In this document: positions 19,905 to 31,856 of the stretch, piece after piece
Position numbering within the stretch: position 1 is the first letter of the stretch
How the letters are laid out: every line of letters starts with the position of its first letter
Assembly: GCA_964059195.1 (NCBI GenBank)
Contig: CAXKWD010000003.1
Span: 21,372,606-21,436,605 of the forward strand
Length of the DNA stretch: 64,000 nucleotides
Reading direction: 5' to 3'
Source: Ectobius pallidus
Lineage: Eukaryota > Arthropoda > Insecta > Blattodea > Ectobiidae
Position numbers and translations under genes: made by a program
The notes under the pieces: generated by a model
Databases searched by the model: none
What the model saw: the letters and a program-made list of their open reading frames with translations, nothing else
What the model was told of the DNA's origin: nothing

Positions 19905-21079
19905 GTATCATCACATACTAAAAATAAACCCTGAGCTGCGAGTAATGTTTGTGCTTCTATAGCCCTACTCCTCCGAGACCCTTAAAAACGAGGCGCTTGC
20001 GCCGAGTTTTTTCAATTTACGAGATCCGTTATGCGCTTACGGCACGAGTATTGCATGCTATTTTTTGCACGATGATTATTTATATCAATTTATTTATATT
20101 AATTGAGATATTTATGCACTATTGAAGATGGACGTTATATTTCAGAAAGTGATTCACATGTGTTTGTTGTTATGGGAACCGAATATTTGTCCTGATAAAG
20201 TCGCCACAGACTAGGAGGCCTTGGTTCCTGTCTTCCATAAAGGCTTGTATTATGATGGTTTTACTTACGGCACTTGTGCTTTTTGTAATTTTTACCGCAC
20301 GGAGATTTCTTTTGTTTTCATAGCATCCAGAGTGTGTGCGGGAATGTCAAGTTACGATTCACGGCAACAATATTCGTAATTACCACTAATTAGTTACGTC
20401 GTGCAAAAAGTTTGAAAATAAAGGACAGACACACCGAGTGAGAAGGGGGGTGTGGGGGGGGGGGGGGGCGTAGCTAAATAGAACACATTATACTAATATA
20501 CCGTTAATAACAATATGGTTCAGTTTGGAGTTTGTTTTTGACAATGCTTTCATCTGTAGCAACTGATAACGGACCTTGAATAAGAGTCTGAACAATCATG
20601 TAAGAAAGGAAATTGCGAAGTACTTACGTAGTATATCTACTTAAGTACTTCGCAACTTTATCAGTTCTCAACTCGCTGAAAAAAAGGACAACACTAAAAA
20701 AAATCTGATGTGAAAGTCACATAACTTCCTCTGCCCAAAAAAAAAGTTAGCAGTATTCACATATCAAGACACAATTTTACCCTATTATTATCCTATAAAT
20801 ACCTCTTCTTTCAATGATGCGACTAAAAGCGCAGGCTAGCCTATATAACAAACTTTAAAAAAAGAACAAGTGACTGCAGACGTTTATTGAACTTTCCGCC
20901 GTAAAGAATAATTTCCGAAATTATCGAATATTTCCCTCAGATACTTCTTTACTCTATACCGGGCCAACAATACATCTTTCTCACTTCACATTCTTGAGTA
21001 AGAGGCCGTGGAAGAGCGTAATTCAGTTGTTCATCACGCAAGATAAACTTTCTACAAACAGTGGGTGAACAGTGGGTGG
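19905..21079. other. Unassigned sequence with G tract and hairpin
   Basis: No gene recognised. Contains a G-rich run (20444-20468) and a near-perfect inverted repeat, TTGCGAAGTACTTA with TTAAGTACTTCGCAA, at 20613-20656. Confidence 0.5.
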
Positions 21080-21540
21080 CCTGTAACTACCCTCAGAGAA
21101 TTTTTTCGAAAAAAAGTTTCAAATAAAAGTTTTAGCTCTCAGTAAAAGGAACACATGTGCAAATTTTAAAGAAAATCGTTAGAGCCGTTTTCGAGAAAAT
21201 CGCGAAAAACGAAAACTTCTTCATGTAAAGTCCCCTTAAAAATAAGAGAAATTTGTCGCCAATCTTCGAATCACATCTTCAGAAGGTACCTGACCCAAAT
21301 ACGAAATTTTGTTTTCATACGATTCACCATTTCGGAGCTAGCCTGTTCACAAACTTCCACACAGACAGACAGACACACACACAGACACACACACAGACAT
21401 GTTTCCAAAAATAGTATTTTTGGATTCAGGGGGCCTTGAAACGTGTATATATGCTAAAAACTCAACTTCGAATTTTAGGGTCGAAAACAATACTTCCTCT
21501 ACCTATAGTACCTATGGTACGGGCAGAGGAAGTAAAAAAG
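21080..21540 (+). repeat. Probable dispersed repeat with (CAGA)n core
   Basis: Sequence such as AGAGCCGTTTTCGAGAAAAT followed by (ACAG)n/(ACAC)n at 21362-21398 and GGTACGGGCAGAGGAAGTAA at the end has the look of a widespread insect repeat. I saw no second copy in this window, so the call rests on resemblance only. The 87-codon frame at 21399-21662 is not recognisable, and 21541-22068 has no feature. Confidence 0.35.
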
Positions 21541-22068
21541 GACAATTAAAGGAATTTTTAAATAGTCACCATTTTTCTGAAAAAAGGACTGTTGGACACA
21601 CTGCAGTCCTGCACAGTCAAGGTATGGATAGCATAAAATGTATTCTCGCGATAATGGTATAGATTGCACACAACGTGATCTAGCGACGGTGTTGTTAAGT
21701 TGTACCGTTGTGAGTGCATCGATCATTCCTGTTTCGGAAACTCAGTTTGTGTCATTATTTTTATATTCTTTTATTTCTCTGTGTAATAGCTTCCTGTCAC
21801 CTGCAAGAGTCAATGTCGAAGTCTGTATTATTAATACATGATGCATTTCAATGTATTGAACCAGTCAGTTAATATCTTGTGTGCTACTTTTAAAATTCTA
21901 CTGCTATATCAGTAAAATTGATTTAATGGTTAAATTATTATTTTCCCAGCCCGTGTAACGGGCTAAATCATTTGGTTCTTCTCTCTTCTGCAATATATAA
22001 CCCAATACAGTACTAATGTTTTTGACTTTTTTTTTAATCTAGCCTGTCATTCGAATCTATGAGGAAAC

Positions 22069-22735
22069 TAACTTACTTACTTACTCAATGGCAATAGACA
22101 ATTCCTAAGCAAGCTAAAGGAATATTATATATTTTATGGAATCCGAATGTTCATTGCCGCGCTTACCTGAGCCCGCCATTCAACCCTATTCTACTTTCCT
22201 TAAATCCATCTTAGAAATTGTCCTCCCACCTACGACTAGGTCTTCCAAGCGGTCTTTTCCCTTCGGGTCTTCCAGTCAATATTTTTGAGATACGTCTTTC
22301 CTCCCCCATGCGTTCAACATGTCCAGCCCATTTCATCCTCCGTGATTTAATTACCCTTACTGTATCCGGTGAAGAGTACAGAACATGAAGCTCGTCGTTT
22401 TGCAGTTTTCTTCAGTCCCCATTTTCATCTCTCTTAGGCCCAATTATTTTCCTAAGGACCCTGTTTTCGAACACTCTCAGATTAGCCTATGATCTTTCCG
22501 AAGAGTAAGCGACCATGTCTCACATCCATATAATACAACCGGCAGGATAGTAATTGTCTTATAAATTTTTATTTTTAGATTTCTGGACAGAAGACGGGAA
22601 GATCAGAGTTTCTGAACTGCATAAAAACAGGCATTTCCTAATTTTAGTTGACACTTAACTTCTGCCTTAACATTATTCGTAAATGTAATTACTGCTCCTA
22701 GATATTTGAATTTCTCCACTACGATTTCTTGAATG
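22069..22735 (-). mobile_element. LINE fragment (RTE-like), minus strand
   Basis: Starts on the plus strand with (ACTT)n and CTCAATGGCAATAGACAATT, the reverse of the family 3' end, and runs up to the FKYLG coding region. Minus-strand blocks include VIKSRRMKWAGHV-like and GCETW coding with frame breaks. TAGCCTA at 22483-22489 is an insertion relative to the other copies. Confidence 0.88.
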
Positions 22736-23116
22736 CAAGACTCAATGATCGTTTTACTTTAGTACAGTACTCGACTGATAGATGGCTTAGCTGTCACACG
22801 AGGCCACACATGAAACACTTGTTGCCATCTAACGCAATAACAGCGTACTCAAGCTGGTAAGCTGGAGGTGGCAGCCTTATATCGATTACCTCGTGTGATT
22901 TCATTTCGACCAATAGCAAGTAGTGATAATTTTAATGGGTTAATCGATATCTATCTGCTCGACCTTAATAACATATTTCAGTGCAAGAAAAAGAAAAAGA
23001 TGTTTCAGTAATTGGATTAAATTAACATAAAACACCAGTGAGAAACCTCTCATATTCGTCTTACATTTCTCAACCCATAGTTGCCTAATTTTGTTTTTCG
23101 CGACATCGGTTATTGT
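22736..23116. other. Unassigned sequence
   Basis: No recognised gene or repeat; the 101-codon minus frame at 22940-23245 runs into the adjoining hAT element and has no known domain. Confidence 0.4.
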
Positions 23117-23124
23117 ATTCCAAC

Positions 23125-23757
23125 CAGTGGCGTACCAAGGGGGGTGCGAACGGGGCGGCCGCACCGGGCGCCGTAAAGAAGGGGGCGCCAAAATTGAAAA
23201 AAAAACATCTTTTTTTAGTTTAAGAAAAATAATTTTTTCTGGCAAAATTTTAAGGTTATATTGGTCAAATTTTCTTTATTACTTTGTTAAATACTGCAGT
23301 GATATTATTTAGAAATGAAATAAACGTTTTGTTTTAAACTATTTATAGACAATACGAAATAGGTCGTGGGCGCCGAGCACACAGGAAAAGTTTACGGTGT
23401 AATTTAGCAATTTTATCAATTGAACGTGATGTGGCTGCTAATATAGACTTCAAGTCTATTATAAATAAGTTTGCATCCATCAAGGCTAGGAAGGTACATT
23501 TTTAAATTTTTGTTATGACTCTGAAACTTCTTCTCTCTTTATTTTTTTTTCAAACAAACTAATCTTATAATACAGTGTTATTTCATTCATATTTTTCTCT
23601 TTATAATGTGTTAAAGTAACATACTACTTATTAAAAATAAATAATTGTGAACATTAAACTTTGTTTAAATTAAACTCATTGAACCTTGAACTTTAGTGTT
23701 AGGGGGCGACTACCATCTAATTAGCCCTGGGCGCCAAGTAGCCTTGGTACGCCACTG
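23125..23757. mobile_element. hAT-like element, TSD ATTCCAAC
   Basis: Ends CAGTGGCGTACCAAGG and CCTTGGTACGCCACTG are a perfect 16-bp inverted repeat with perfect 8-bp duplications ATTCCAAC (23117-23124, 23758-23765). GGGCGCC motifs lie just inside both ends. At 633 bp it has no transposase frame. Confidence 0.96.
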
Positions 23758-23906
23758 ATTCCAACAATGTGAAATTTTAAGAAAAAACGGTGCAATATAC
23801 GTTGTTCAAACTTTCTCACATATACCAGTAGGCCTGTGTACCATTCAAAGATTAGGGTACAACCTTCAGGTTAACTAGCTTTAGCTATCTTATACCAACA
23901 CATTAG

Positions 23907-24560
23907 GGCCCGGAAGTTTATGAAAATTCATATTTTTAATCACGTACTCTATTGCATGCTAGTGTTAAAATGTCTACAAGACATATAATAATTTACAGAA
24001 AATTGATGATTCCATTTTGCGTATACAGTAGTTGCATATTTTGTTAGTTTTGCAATAATGCATCATTTTTGCTTGATATTAAAGTATTCGTCCATATTAA
24101 ATTAATTTGTCACATTTTAACGGCATATTTCTGATAAATTTTAAATATTGTGCATATAATGTTAATTCAAACAATTTGGCTAAGTGAATGTTTTGAGAAC
24201 AGAGTGTATAATAATTAATAGCACATAGCCTAATGTTTTCTGAACTGATTGTATAATATTAAAGCAACGTTTCACTTCATTAGTTTTTAAATTTACTAAA
24301 ATCTGTTGCATTGGCCATATTTTATAAAATTAGTTTTGTAAACTAATTTACAAAACTTCTACAATTTTCTGGAATTTATAGTATAATTCAGTAATTTATA
24401 GTATAATTCAGGAAACTAGAGAACGTAAAGTATTAAAAATATTCAACTTAATATTCAACTTAATTGGTTCTAGAGCATATTTTACACATTTTAGAGCATA
24501 TTTGCATGCATGTTTCGTCTTCTGATAGAGCATTAACTTCCGGGTCTTGCGCTCCTCATA
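23907..24560 (+). mobile_element. TIR element family G, copy 1
   Basis: Left end GGGCCCGGAAGTTTATGA and right end CATTAACTTCCGGGTC are imperfectly inverted. The interior (CTAAGTGAATGTTTTG, TGTATAATATTAAAGCAACG, AGAGCATATTTTAC) is shared with 31857-32531 and, reversed, 57165-57880. Non-coding. Confidence 0.7.
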
Positions 24561-25334
24561 TTTCAACTGAATAAATAATTGCTCGAATTATTCAATAGGC
24601 TTGGATAGGTCAAGAAAATGAATCACAAAAGAGAATGCAAAATAAACAAAGTCAGTATAGTGATTGATTCAGGCCCTCTTTAATTACTGGTATTTTTATG
24701 TGGGGGCAATTTAATAAAAATATAATATGAATACAATATTACGATTAAATTCATCCCTATAATAAGAAGTCACATGGCTTAGTGTTTACATTAATGTTTA
24801 CCCACTTTATATGAGCTGCAAACTTGAAATTTGGCACATTTATAGCTTTCAGTCTATAACTGATGGGAAAATTCCAAAAAGTTCTAATTTTAAATTTTTT
24901 GACCCCCCCCCCCAAAAAAAAATCTTTGGAGTAGCGGACGCATCTTAAAAAGTCGCTGCAGACCTTTTTTTGTAAGCTTATAGTAGCTAAACGGTAGCGT
25001 ATTTTGAAATATCTACAAGTTTGATCCTTTCACTTTTTGTCGTATCTCCATCGCTTATGCCTATATATATATGCACAAGTGCGATGACTTTACGGACACA
25101 CGGTATATCTGAGGCATATTTTACACACTAATAGGACAGCTAGAATCATAAATTTGGCAGAAATCTTTCATAAGCATGCCAAAATTAGTGATTCTAGCTG
25201 CCCTACAAGTATAGAAAAACTGACTGTTTATCCAACTCATTCACATTCACCACAGTCTAAATCACCCTTTCACTGACATTAATGTTTATCCACTTCCCCA
25301 GGAGCTAGAAACTTCAAATTGAAAGCCTTATAGC
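24561..25334. other. Unassigned sequence with a hairpin
   Basis: Contains C and A homopolymer runs near 24903-24922 and an inverted repeat at 25133-25205 (GGACAGCTAGAATCA with TGATTCTAGCTGCCC). Two partly similar segments, near 24787-24855 and 25285-25330 (ACATTAATGTTTACCCACTT-type), suggest an old repeat. Confidence 0.45.
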
Positions 25335-25532
25335 TAGGGTCCGGATATTTAAGACCTAAAAAAGTGTAAAATATGACTGCTAATATGCCCTTAAAATGAC
25401 TAAATATGACCCAAAAATCCTAATTATGACCTAATAAACGGCATTTTTCTAAAAATAAGCCTAAGTGTTCCAATTTAAAATGTTTAACTACACTAAATCA
25501 TTACATCACGTGAATTCAATCAAATAATCACT

Positions 25533-25684
25533 AAACTAAACTAAACTCCGTGGCGCTACATCCCTGGAGGGACTTGGCCTACCACCCGACCGCTGCGTCA
25601 TCTCCCGTAGGCAGATGGCAGGATTGGGGGCATGTGGTCAGCATGCCGACACCCACGGCCGTTATTGGTGGTTTTCATGACCGG
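25533..25684 (-). mobile_element. Head-less SINE copy with 13-bp TSD
   Basis: Minus-strand SINE body that starts at CCGGTCATGAAAACCACC, the same base as the copy at 7677-7827, with perfect 13-bp duplications TCAAATAATCACT (25520-25532, 25685-25697). Confidence 0.93.
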
Positions 25685-26076
25685 TCAAATAATCACTTCT
25701 TAACAATTTTATAGGTGATTTACAGTTTTACTTGTAATGAACTTCTATTATTTTTTTTATTTATTTTTTTTTTTTTTAATTCGCTTCTGTTTGCTCGTTT
25801 CATCGCTCCAAATATTTTGTAGATCAAGCGTGTGCCTATTTAAATATGAACAATTATATTATTTTTAAAATTAAGTTACCTATTAATTGGGCATAAACAT
25901 TAGAATAATGACAAAACTTTCAAATTTAACTCGATCGTTTAATGCATGTACTTTATAGTTTCGTAAAATTACAAAAATGACCAAAATATGACGAAGACCA
26001 CAGAATTTACCAAAACATGACCTTAAGGTCATAAACTTTTCATCTTACAATAAAGAGCTATTAGAACTATTTTCTG

Positions 26077-26335
26077 CGTCTTGTTTCTAAAAGGGCCAAT
26101 GTCATAAAACTTACTTTTGAGGTAACTGACTTTGAAGCCTTTGTAGAAGTAAAAATTTTTGCTGAGAACTTCCGACATTAGCCTCTAAGATTTCTGTATT
26201 ATGTCTATTAATAGCAACATAGATTGACACTTTTATTATACGAGAGATAAAGACTAGGCGAGCTCAATAATGCTTAGATCTCATTTTTGCAAGAAATTGA
26301 CTTTGGCCCTTTTAGAACCAAGCCGAGTCGTCTCG
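26077..26335 (-). mobile_element. MITE, GGCTTGGTTCTAAAAGGGCC family, copy 1
   Basis: Left TCTTGTTTCTAAAAGGGCCA and right GGCCCTTTTAGAACCAAGCC are inverted repeats. The interior (GCTGAGAACTTCCGACATT, GGCGAGCTCAATAATGC) matches 54745-55000 in the opposite orientation. No TSD established. Confidence 0.75.
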
Positions 26336-26766
26336 TCGTCAACACACTGTAAACCACTGTTAACTGTTTATCAGACTTGGCGTTATGACTCTTCCAGCAA
26401 TGTTTGTTTTTAATTGCCTTCTCTATGTATGTAAACATTTGGAAGCATTTACTAAATGCGCTGAAATCCATACCTATGATACACGCAATAGAGGTAATAT
26501 ATATATATCCAAAAATGTAAATATTCCAGAACATTCAATAGTTACGAAAATATTTTTCTTAATTTATATAACAGCCTACCTGTAAATGTAAGACAAATGG
26601 ATTACTGTGTGTTTAAGAGAACTTTAAAATTCCAGCTGAAAAGAAACCCATTGTACAGCATCCAGGAATTTTATTCTATACATTGGTTGTAAGCTTTTAC
26701 TGTTTGACGTTGCTATACATTTGTTTAATGTCCTGGCAACAATAAATCTATATCTATATCTATACA
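26336..26766 (+). mobile_element. LINE 3' fragment with (ATCTAT)n tail
   Basis: A plus frame includes YDTRNRGNIYISKNVNIPEH (within 26385-26585). The Y.TRN motif near the C-terminus followed by a short downstream tail is typical of several LINE clades. The segment ends in AATAAATCTATATCTATATC and is followed by resumed flanking element sequence, consistent with target-primed insertion. Frame-broken. Confidence 0.6.
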
Positions 26767-27120
26767 AAATAAAAACTGTCCAAATAGGATAACAAGCATG
26801 CAAAATATTACGAATATTTGCAGCTGATGAAGGGAGCATACAAGAGCAATTACATTACAAGTGAAACTGTAAATCACCAAAATTGGTAATCCGATTGAAT
26901 TAATGTGATTTAGTGTATTTAAACCTTTTAAATTGGAGCATTTATTTTTTGAAAATACGTTATTTTCTTAGACCATATATAGGATTTTTGGGTCATATTT
27001 AGTCATTTATAAGGGCACATTTGCAGTCATATTTTCTACTTTTTTAGGTCATAAACATCCGAACCCTAGTTATGACCAATTAGACGAAAATGTGCAATTT
27101 ATGATTTTATTACTGATAAC

Positions 27121-27722
27121 CAGGGCCCGGATTCTAATGACATGTCACCTTTTTATTGATGCTGCTTAGTCATTGCCAACTTGTAGGTGAATCCTAATCA
27201 TGGTCCCTATATTATAGAAATGCATTTTTATTAGGTCATTTTTTGTAATTTTATGCAATTTTATATTTTAAGGGCATTTATTTCAATTTTGCGTCATTAT
27301 TTTGCGTCATTATTTTGTCATTTTCGTGTCAATTCCTTTTTTATTTAGTAATTTTCATGCAATTACATTCAGTATATTAACTTTTTTGTCGTATTTTTTC
27401 TCATAGGATAATATAAATTATTAGGTTAGTATGTTGCAACATTTTTTGTAGGATCTATTTTAAAAACGACTTTCTTACTTTTCTTCTCAAATGCTCCAAT
27501 CAAGAACAAAGTTTTTAGACCTACAACATCCTTTGTATGTTCACAGTTTTTAGAAGTATGTACAAATTAGTCTATAACTTTGTGCGTACACTATTTTTTT
27601 TATAAATAAAATATCAGTTTTTAGGCCATTCTTTACAATTATTAAGTTATTTTCTTCAAAATTTAGGGTCATTTTATAGGTCATTTTTGAAACAATTTTA
27701 GGTCATCAGAATCCGGGCCCTG
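27121..27722 (+). mobile_element. hAT-like element, CAGGGCCCGGATTC family, copy 1
   Basis: Ends CAGGGCCCGGATTCTAATGA and GGTCATCAGAATCCGGGCCC+TG, with 8-bp flanks CTGATAAC (27113-27120) and CTGAAAAC (27723-27730) differing at one base. Inside the right half the motif TAGGTCATTTT recurs. Non-coding, 602 bp. Confidence 0.92.
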
Positions 27723-27730
27723 CTGAAAAC

Positions 27731-27974
27731 GGATTTTTTATTATTGGACATGTTCTTCAAAAAGTGGAATCACGCTAATCTTCCAAGAATAAACCGTGTC
27801 TAAAATAACAAATAGGGGAAATTGTAGACATTTCGCATGTGGGGGGTGAAATAGACATTGATCATAGTTCGACTGTCCAGCCCAATCCTGGGGGCGCATG
27901 AAGTGGTGCGAGGGTCACGTGTTCGATCAATAAAAGTGGCGCGCGGGGTGATTCAAGTAGAATAGAGGGCGCTG
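27731..27974. other. Possible SINE-like sequence
   Basis: Joined to 30837 onward (the pre-insertion state), the minus strand has an A-box-like GGAGTGGCGCAGTGGATAAA. A B box is not clear, so this is only a possible tRNA-derived repeat. It provided the target GGGCGCTG for the 27975 element. Confidence 0.35.
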
Positions 27975-28507
27975 CAGTGTTGCCATACGTACGACTATAG
28001 TCGTACACATACGACTATTTCATAGATTTGTACGACGTACGACGCAACCATGTGTCGTATGCCTATTCATACGACTATTTTTAATATTAGCATTTTATCG
28101 GCCTACTACCATTTCCTGTTAATTTTTTAGCAATCTACTGCAGAATTTTCAATTTGGATAAACACGATTTTTTTTGTTTTTTCGTAGTTTATTTTGTAGG
28201 CCTATATGCCTACATATCGCTAAATGAATGGCGGAATATTATAATAGCCATTGTCAAATAAAACTAAGTCCTTTTATTTATTACAGGCTTTTACAGGCCG
28301 GTGCCACACCACTCTTAAGTGTATTGTTGTATTGTTATTGCTACTTCTCTCATTCTTCTCCAAATATTTTACATTTTAGCCGCACGTGTGCTAAGCGAAG
28401 CAATACAAACCTCTAAAGAAATTATACCGATAAAGAGCAGCTGGTCTTATTGTTTTTCTTTTATTTTGACCAAACATAATAATCATATGATTGTTATTAT
28501 TAATAGG

Positions 28508-30334
28508 CAGGGCCGTAGCAAGGTCCTTCTGCGCCCTTGGCGAGTTTGACAAATCTGCGCCCCCCAAATGAACAATTTTTTTAAATTTCTGTAAAACTGA
28601 TTTTCTTAAATTCGCTTGCAGGAGGATTTTTTTGGTCCCATTTCTTTAAAAAACCACTGCCTAATAGATCAAAACTAATAATGTAGACTAAGCTATGATG
28701 GTCATGGTAGTTTTAGTTGGCACATTTTTTTACTGAAATCATTCTTACCTATACAACAGAAGCAACGCCAACATCAACAAGAGACGAAAAAACACAAACA
28801 TTAATATTGTTTCACTGTTTAATTTAAAAATCGCTTAGTTAAAAAATACAATAATAATCAGAGCCCGGATTCTAATGACATGTCATCTTTTATATTGATG
28901 CTGCATAGACATTGCCAATTTTTAGATAAATCATAATCATGGCCTCTAGATTATAGAAATGCATTTTTATTAGGTCATTTTTTGACATTGTATGCAATTT
29001 TATATTTTTAGGTCATTTATTTCGTCCCCAGCGGTGCTGTCTTTGAAGTGTTTGTTTAATGCAAGAAGGACACACCCTATGTTTAAGTGTTGTCAAGTCT
29101 CAGTCGGAAATGAGAATCAAAGGAACGCCAAAATGTTGTATTACATTACTGTTGTTATTAGATTGACTTGGCACCAGAGTCTGCCACCTGCTTGTATTTG
29201 AGAGTGCAAACTACTGTTTACCCTCAATAAACAATATAATCCGGCAGACCGCAAAAGGAAATGCTGAAGTTTGACTCGCCAGTGCCTCAGTGCCAGTATA
29301 AATTTCCGTAAGGAAAGAATATTCACAGCAAAAATCAAAGTTTTTTAGACTTACAACATCCTCTCTGAATTTAAGGTTTTAACAATTATGTACAAATTAT
29401 TCTATAATTTTGTGTGTACAATAATATTTTTTTATAAATAAAATATCAGTTTTTAGGTAATTTTTTATAATAACTAAGTCATTTTCTTTAAATTTTGGGG
29501 TCATTTTATAGGTAATTTTTCAAACAATTTTAGGTCATCAGAATCCGGGCCCTAATAATAATACAGTATAATATAATTAAAAATAATAGCAGCGACTATA
29601 ATATCAGCGCCGGCCTTAGAAGGGAACTTGATCAAAACAAACAGCATGTGTACTGCCAGCTGGCAGAGCGTGCATCGGCCGCGGATCACAACACATTATT
29701 CAATGTAAAGTTACAGAAATTAATTTTAATGTACATTAATACATTGTGTGATTTAAAAAACTAAACATTTTTAAAATAAGAAATTTTAGTTCACACTTAA
29801 TTTATAATAAAATAGTAATAACAAAAGGAATTGAGATCTGCACATTCGGCTTTTTCTGTTGTAATAATATAGTTGGTCAGTCATTTTTGCATGTAGCATG
29901 TAACAGTATTAGCGATGCTTTGTAATCAATCCTGCCGACAGTAGTAGCACTGAGGACGACAATCAGCTGGAAAGGGATTGAGTTGAACCACTTTCATCAC
30001 AATAATAACGTACATATTAATTTTCATTGTCGTTATATCTTTCCATACTGTTCATGATTTATGTTTTACTCTGTCAATATGATTCGTGTTAATTCAAGGA
30101 CGTTGCATGACTGCTTTTTGCTTGTAGACAATCGGCATAATACTATAGGTATAGCTAGTTCACGTGCATTAATTTTTAATAACCTGAAAGATTTCTTCCA
30201 GTAACGTGGAATTTATATTGCTTGATAAATTGCACCAGCCTAAAAAAAGCGGGATTTTTCATGGTTAATTTTGCGCCCTTCGACCCTGCGCCCTTGGCGG
30301 TCGCCCACCTAGCCACCGCCTAGCTACGGCCCTG
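28508..30334. mobile_element. hAT-like element, middle level of nest
   Basis: Ends CAGGGCCGTAGCAAGG and CCTAGCTACGGCCCTG are inverted. GCGCCCTTGGCG occurs just inside both ends. Flanks ATTAATAG and TATAATAG agree at 6 of 8 bases if one extra G is allowed at the left end. Contains the element at 28859-29554. Confidence 0.82.
28859..29554 (+). mobile_element. hAT-like element, CAGGGCCCGGATTC family, copy 2, innermost level
   Basis: Ends CAGAGCCCGGATTCTAATGA and CATCAGAATCCGGGCCCTA, with perfect 8-bp duplications ATAATAAT (28851-28858, 29555-29562). Homologous to 27121-27722 at both ends. Its interior differs, with a segment shared by 43953-44232. Confidence 0.92.
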
Positions 30335-31056
30335 TATAATAGTATATGTTGACACGTCCACATAAAAAGTGTCTGTACACTTTTCTTTAAATAATATTTG
30401 GAAATCTCACTTTCTTATGGTTTATAATGTAATTTTATTATTAATATTTTATTTCTTCCTGCAACATCTGCAGGTAGCCGATGACAAAGAGTACCAACAA
30501 CAATGGGTATATGTATACAGTTAGAGAGGCCAGTTATTTGAGTAGTAGCGGTGAACCATAAAGTCAGCATGCGTGAGTGGAGCAGTAGCACGTTATAGAA
30601 CTTACGAAAGCAAATTTTAACCACCATTTATAGAAAAAATGTCTGTAAGAGTACCTCACTTGGCAATCATTATTATTACATTATTATTATTATTATTATT
30701 ATTATTATCATCATCATCATCATCATCTTTATCCTGAAAATTCGCAAAGTGTACGACTATTTTAACTAGCGTACGACTATTTTCAGTTGTTCGTACGACT
30801 GTTTTACGTTTCTGATCTGGCAACCCTGGGGCGCTGGTTTATCCACTGCGCCACTCCGCCTCGCCGCACCGTCCTCAGTGTTGTGCAGGAAGCCGCATTG
30901 GCAGGACGGAGTAACGCTAGACGTTATGCTGGTAAGTGGTACATTCCAACCGGCATTTACCTGTTCAGCATGCTCTTCCCACTGCCGTTATTCTTATTTC
31001 CTCAGGTAGAATTAGAAACTAATTATTCTCATTAATTTAGAGACAAACAGTATTAA

Positions 31057-31790
31057 GTGCCAGTATGGTACTTTATGAGATTGTGTGCGGGAAGGGAAAA
31101 TGTCTGTCCGTCTGTCTGTACGCGCGATAACTCAAATAAGCTTTATCGGATTTTCATAAAAAATGCTATACGCATTTATAACGTCCATGGGAAGAACCCT
31201 ATTCATATTGGACAAAATCGGTTGACCGGTACCGGAGTTAAGCCCAATTTAGTGCCTATTTTATATGTTAAACAGCATTTATGAAATGCAAATTAGTTAT
31301 CATTACAACATATTGTTTTACAGTATTCGTATACGGCTTTTTAAATTGCAATACAGTTAGCTATGATAAATATCTCTATTCCTTCACATACGATTATGAA
31401 ACTAAACCTTTAAACTGAGCGAGGTAGTCGAGATGGTAACGTCTTGGACTCGCATTCTGGATTGCCCTGGTTCAAATTTCATAGCCGGCCAATTTGACAC
31501 ATCTAATTTGCATTTTTGTGTGAGTGTGCGATTGTCAAGATATCACAAATATGTATAGTTCTGCTGATGTTGCACGATTTAAATCTGAAAAAAAAACTTT
31601 ACCTTTATTCTTCCGTAAAAAAACTAGTCCTTTGCCCTGCTTAATGAATTAATCTGGAGCTTAACTCGGAAATCAATTTTAAAAAGTAAAAATAAAACTT
31701 ATTTTCTGCAAATCATAATTGCAATTATAACTGATTAAACAAAAGCATTCTGGCACTTGTTACATCAGTTTACCTTATTTCATTTACCAG
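31057..31790 (+). repeat. Dispersed repeat R, copy 1
   Basis: Shares AGTATGGTACTTTATGAGAT-type start, (TGTC)n, the CATGGGAAGAACCCTATT/TTGACCGGTACCGGAGT block and the end GCACTT..TACATCAGTTTACC with 58915-59830. The last part is also in 42695-42968. This copy has a single GTACCGGAG block. It is neither a gene nor a known element to me; the 75-codon frame at 31057-31284 is a by-product. Confidence 0.8.
31418..31502 (+). mobile_element. tRNA-derived SINE fragment
   Basis: GAGGTAGTCGAGATGGTAAC (A-box-like) and CCCTGGTTCAAATTTC (B-box-like) at tRNA-like spacing, lying inside repeat R. A shorter remnant (GGTGGCAGAGATGGTAGAC) occupies the same place in the copy at 59640-59665, so this insertion predates the split of the two copies. 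Confidence 0.6.
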
Positions 31791-31856
31791 GGCGTATATT
31801 ATTTTCTGGTCCAAAAGGGGACACCGACGATTTCAAAAATACAATTTAACACCACA

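Larger units (their letters stand above)
25335..27068 (+). mobile_element. TIR element, TAGGGTCCGGATA family, with nested insertions
   Basis: Left end TAGGGTCCGGATATTTAAGA and right end ACATCCGAACCCTA are inverted, and both are followed inward by GACCTAAAAAA and ATATGACTGC. Inside are a head-less SINE (25533-25684), a MITE (about 26077-26335) and a LINE tail (26336-26766). Without them the element is near 1.1 kb. Flanks CTTATAGC and GTTATGAC agree at 5 of 8 bases, suggesting an old 8-bp TSD. Confidence 0.75.
27975..30828. mobile_element. hAT-like element, TSD GGGCGCTG, outer level of a triple nest
   Basis: Ends CAGTGTTGCCATACGTACGA and GATCTGGCAACCCTG, with perfect 8-bp duplications GGGCGCTG (27967-27974, 30829-30836). 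Subterminal TACGACTATT motifs recur at both ends. It encloses the element at 28508-30334. Its own sequence totals about 1 kb and has no recognised transposase. A TTA/TCA microsatellite lies at 30670-30727. Confidence 0.93.

Noticed and set aside
31780..31800. CAGGGCGTATAT as a further transposon terminus
   Set aside because: It resembles the GGCGTA-type ends, but no partner end or duplication could be paired with it.
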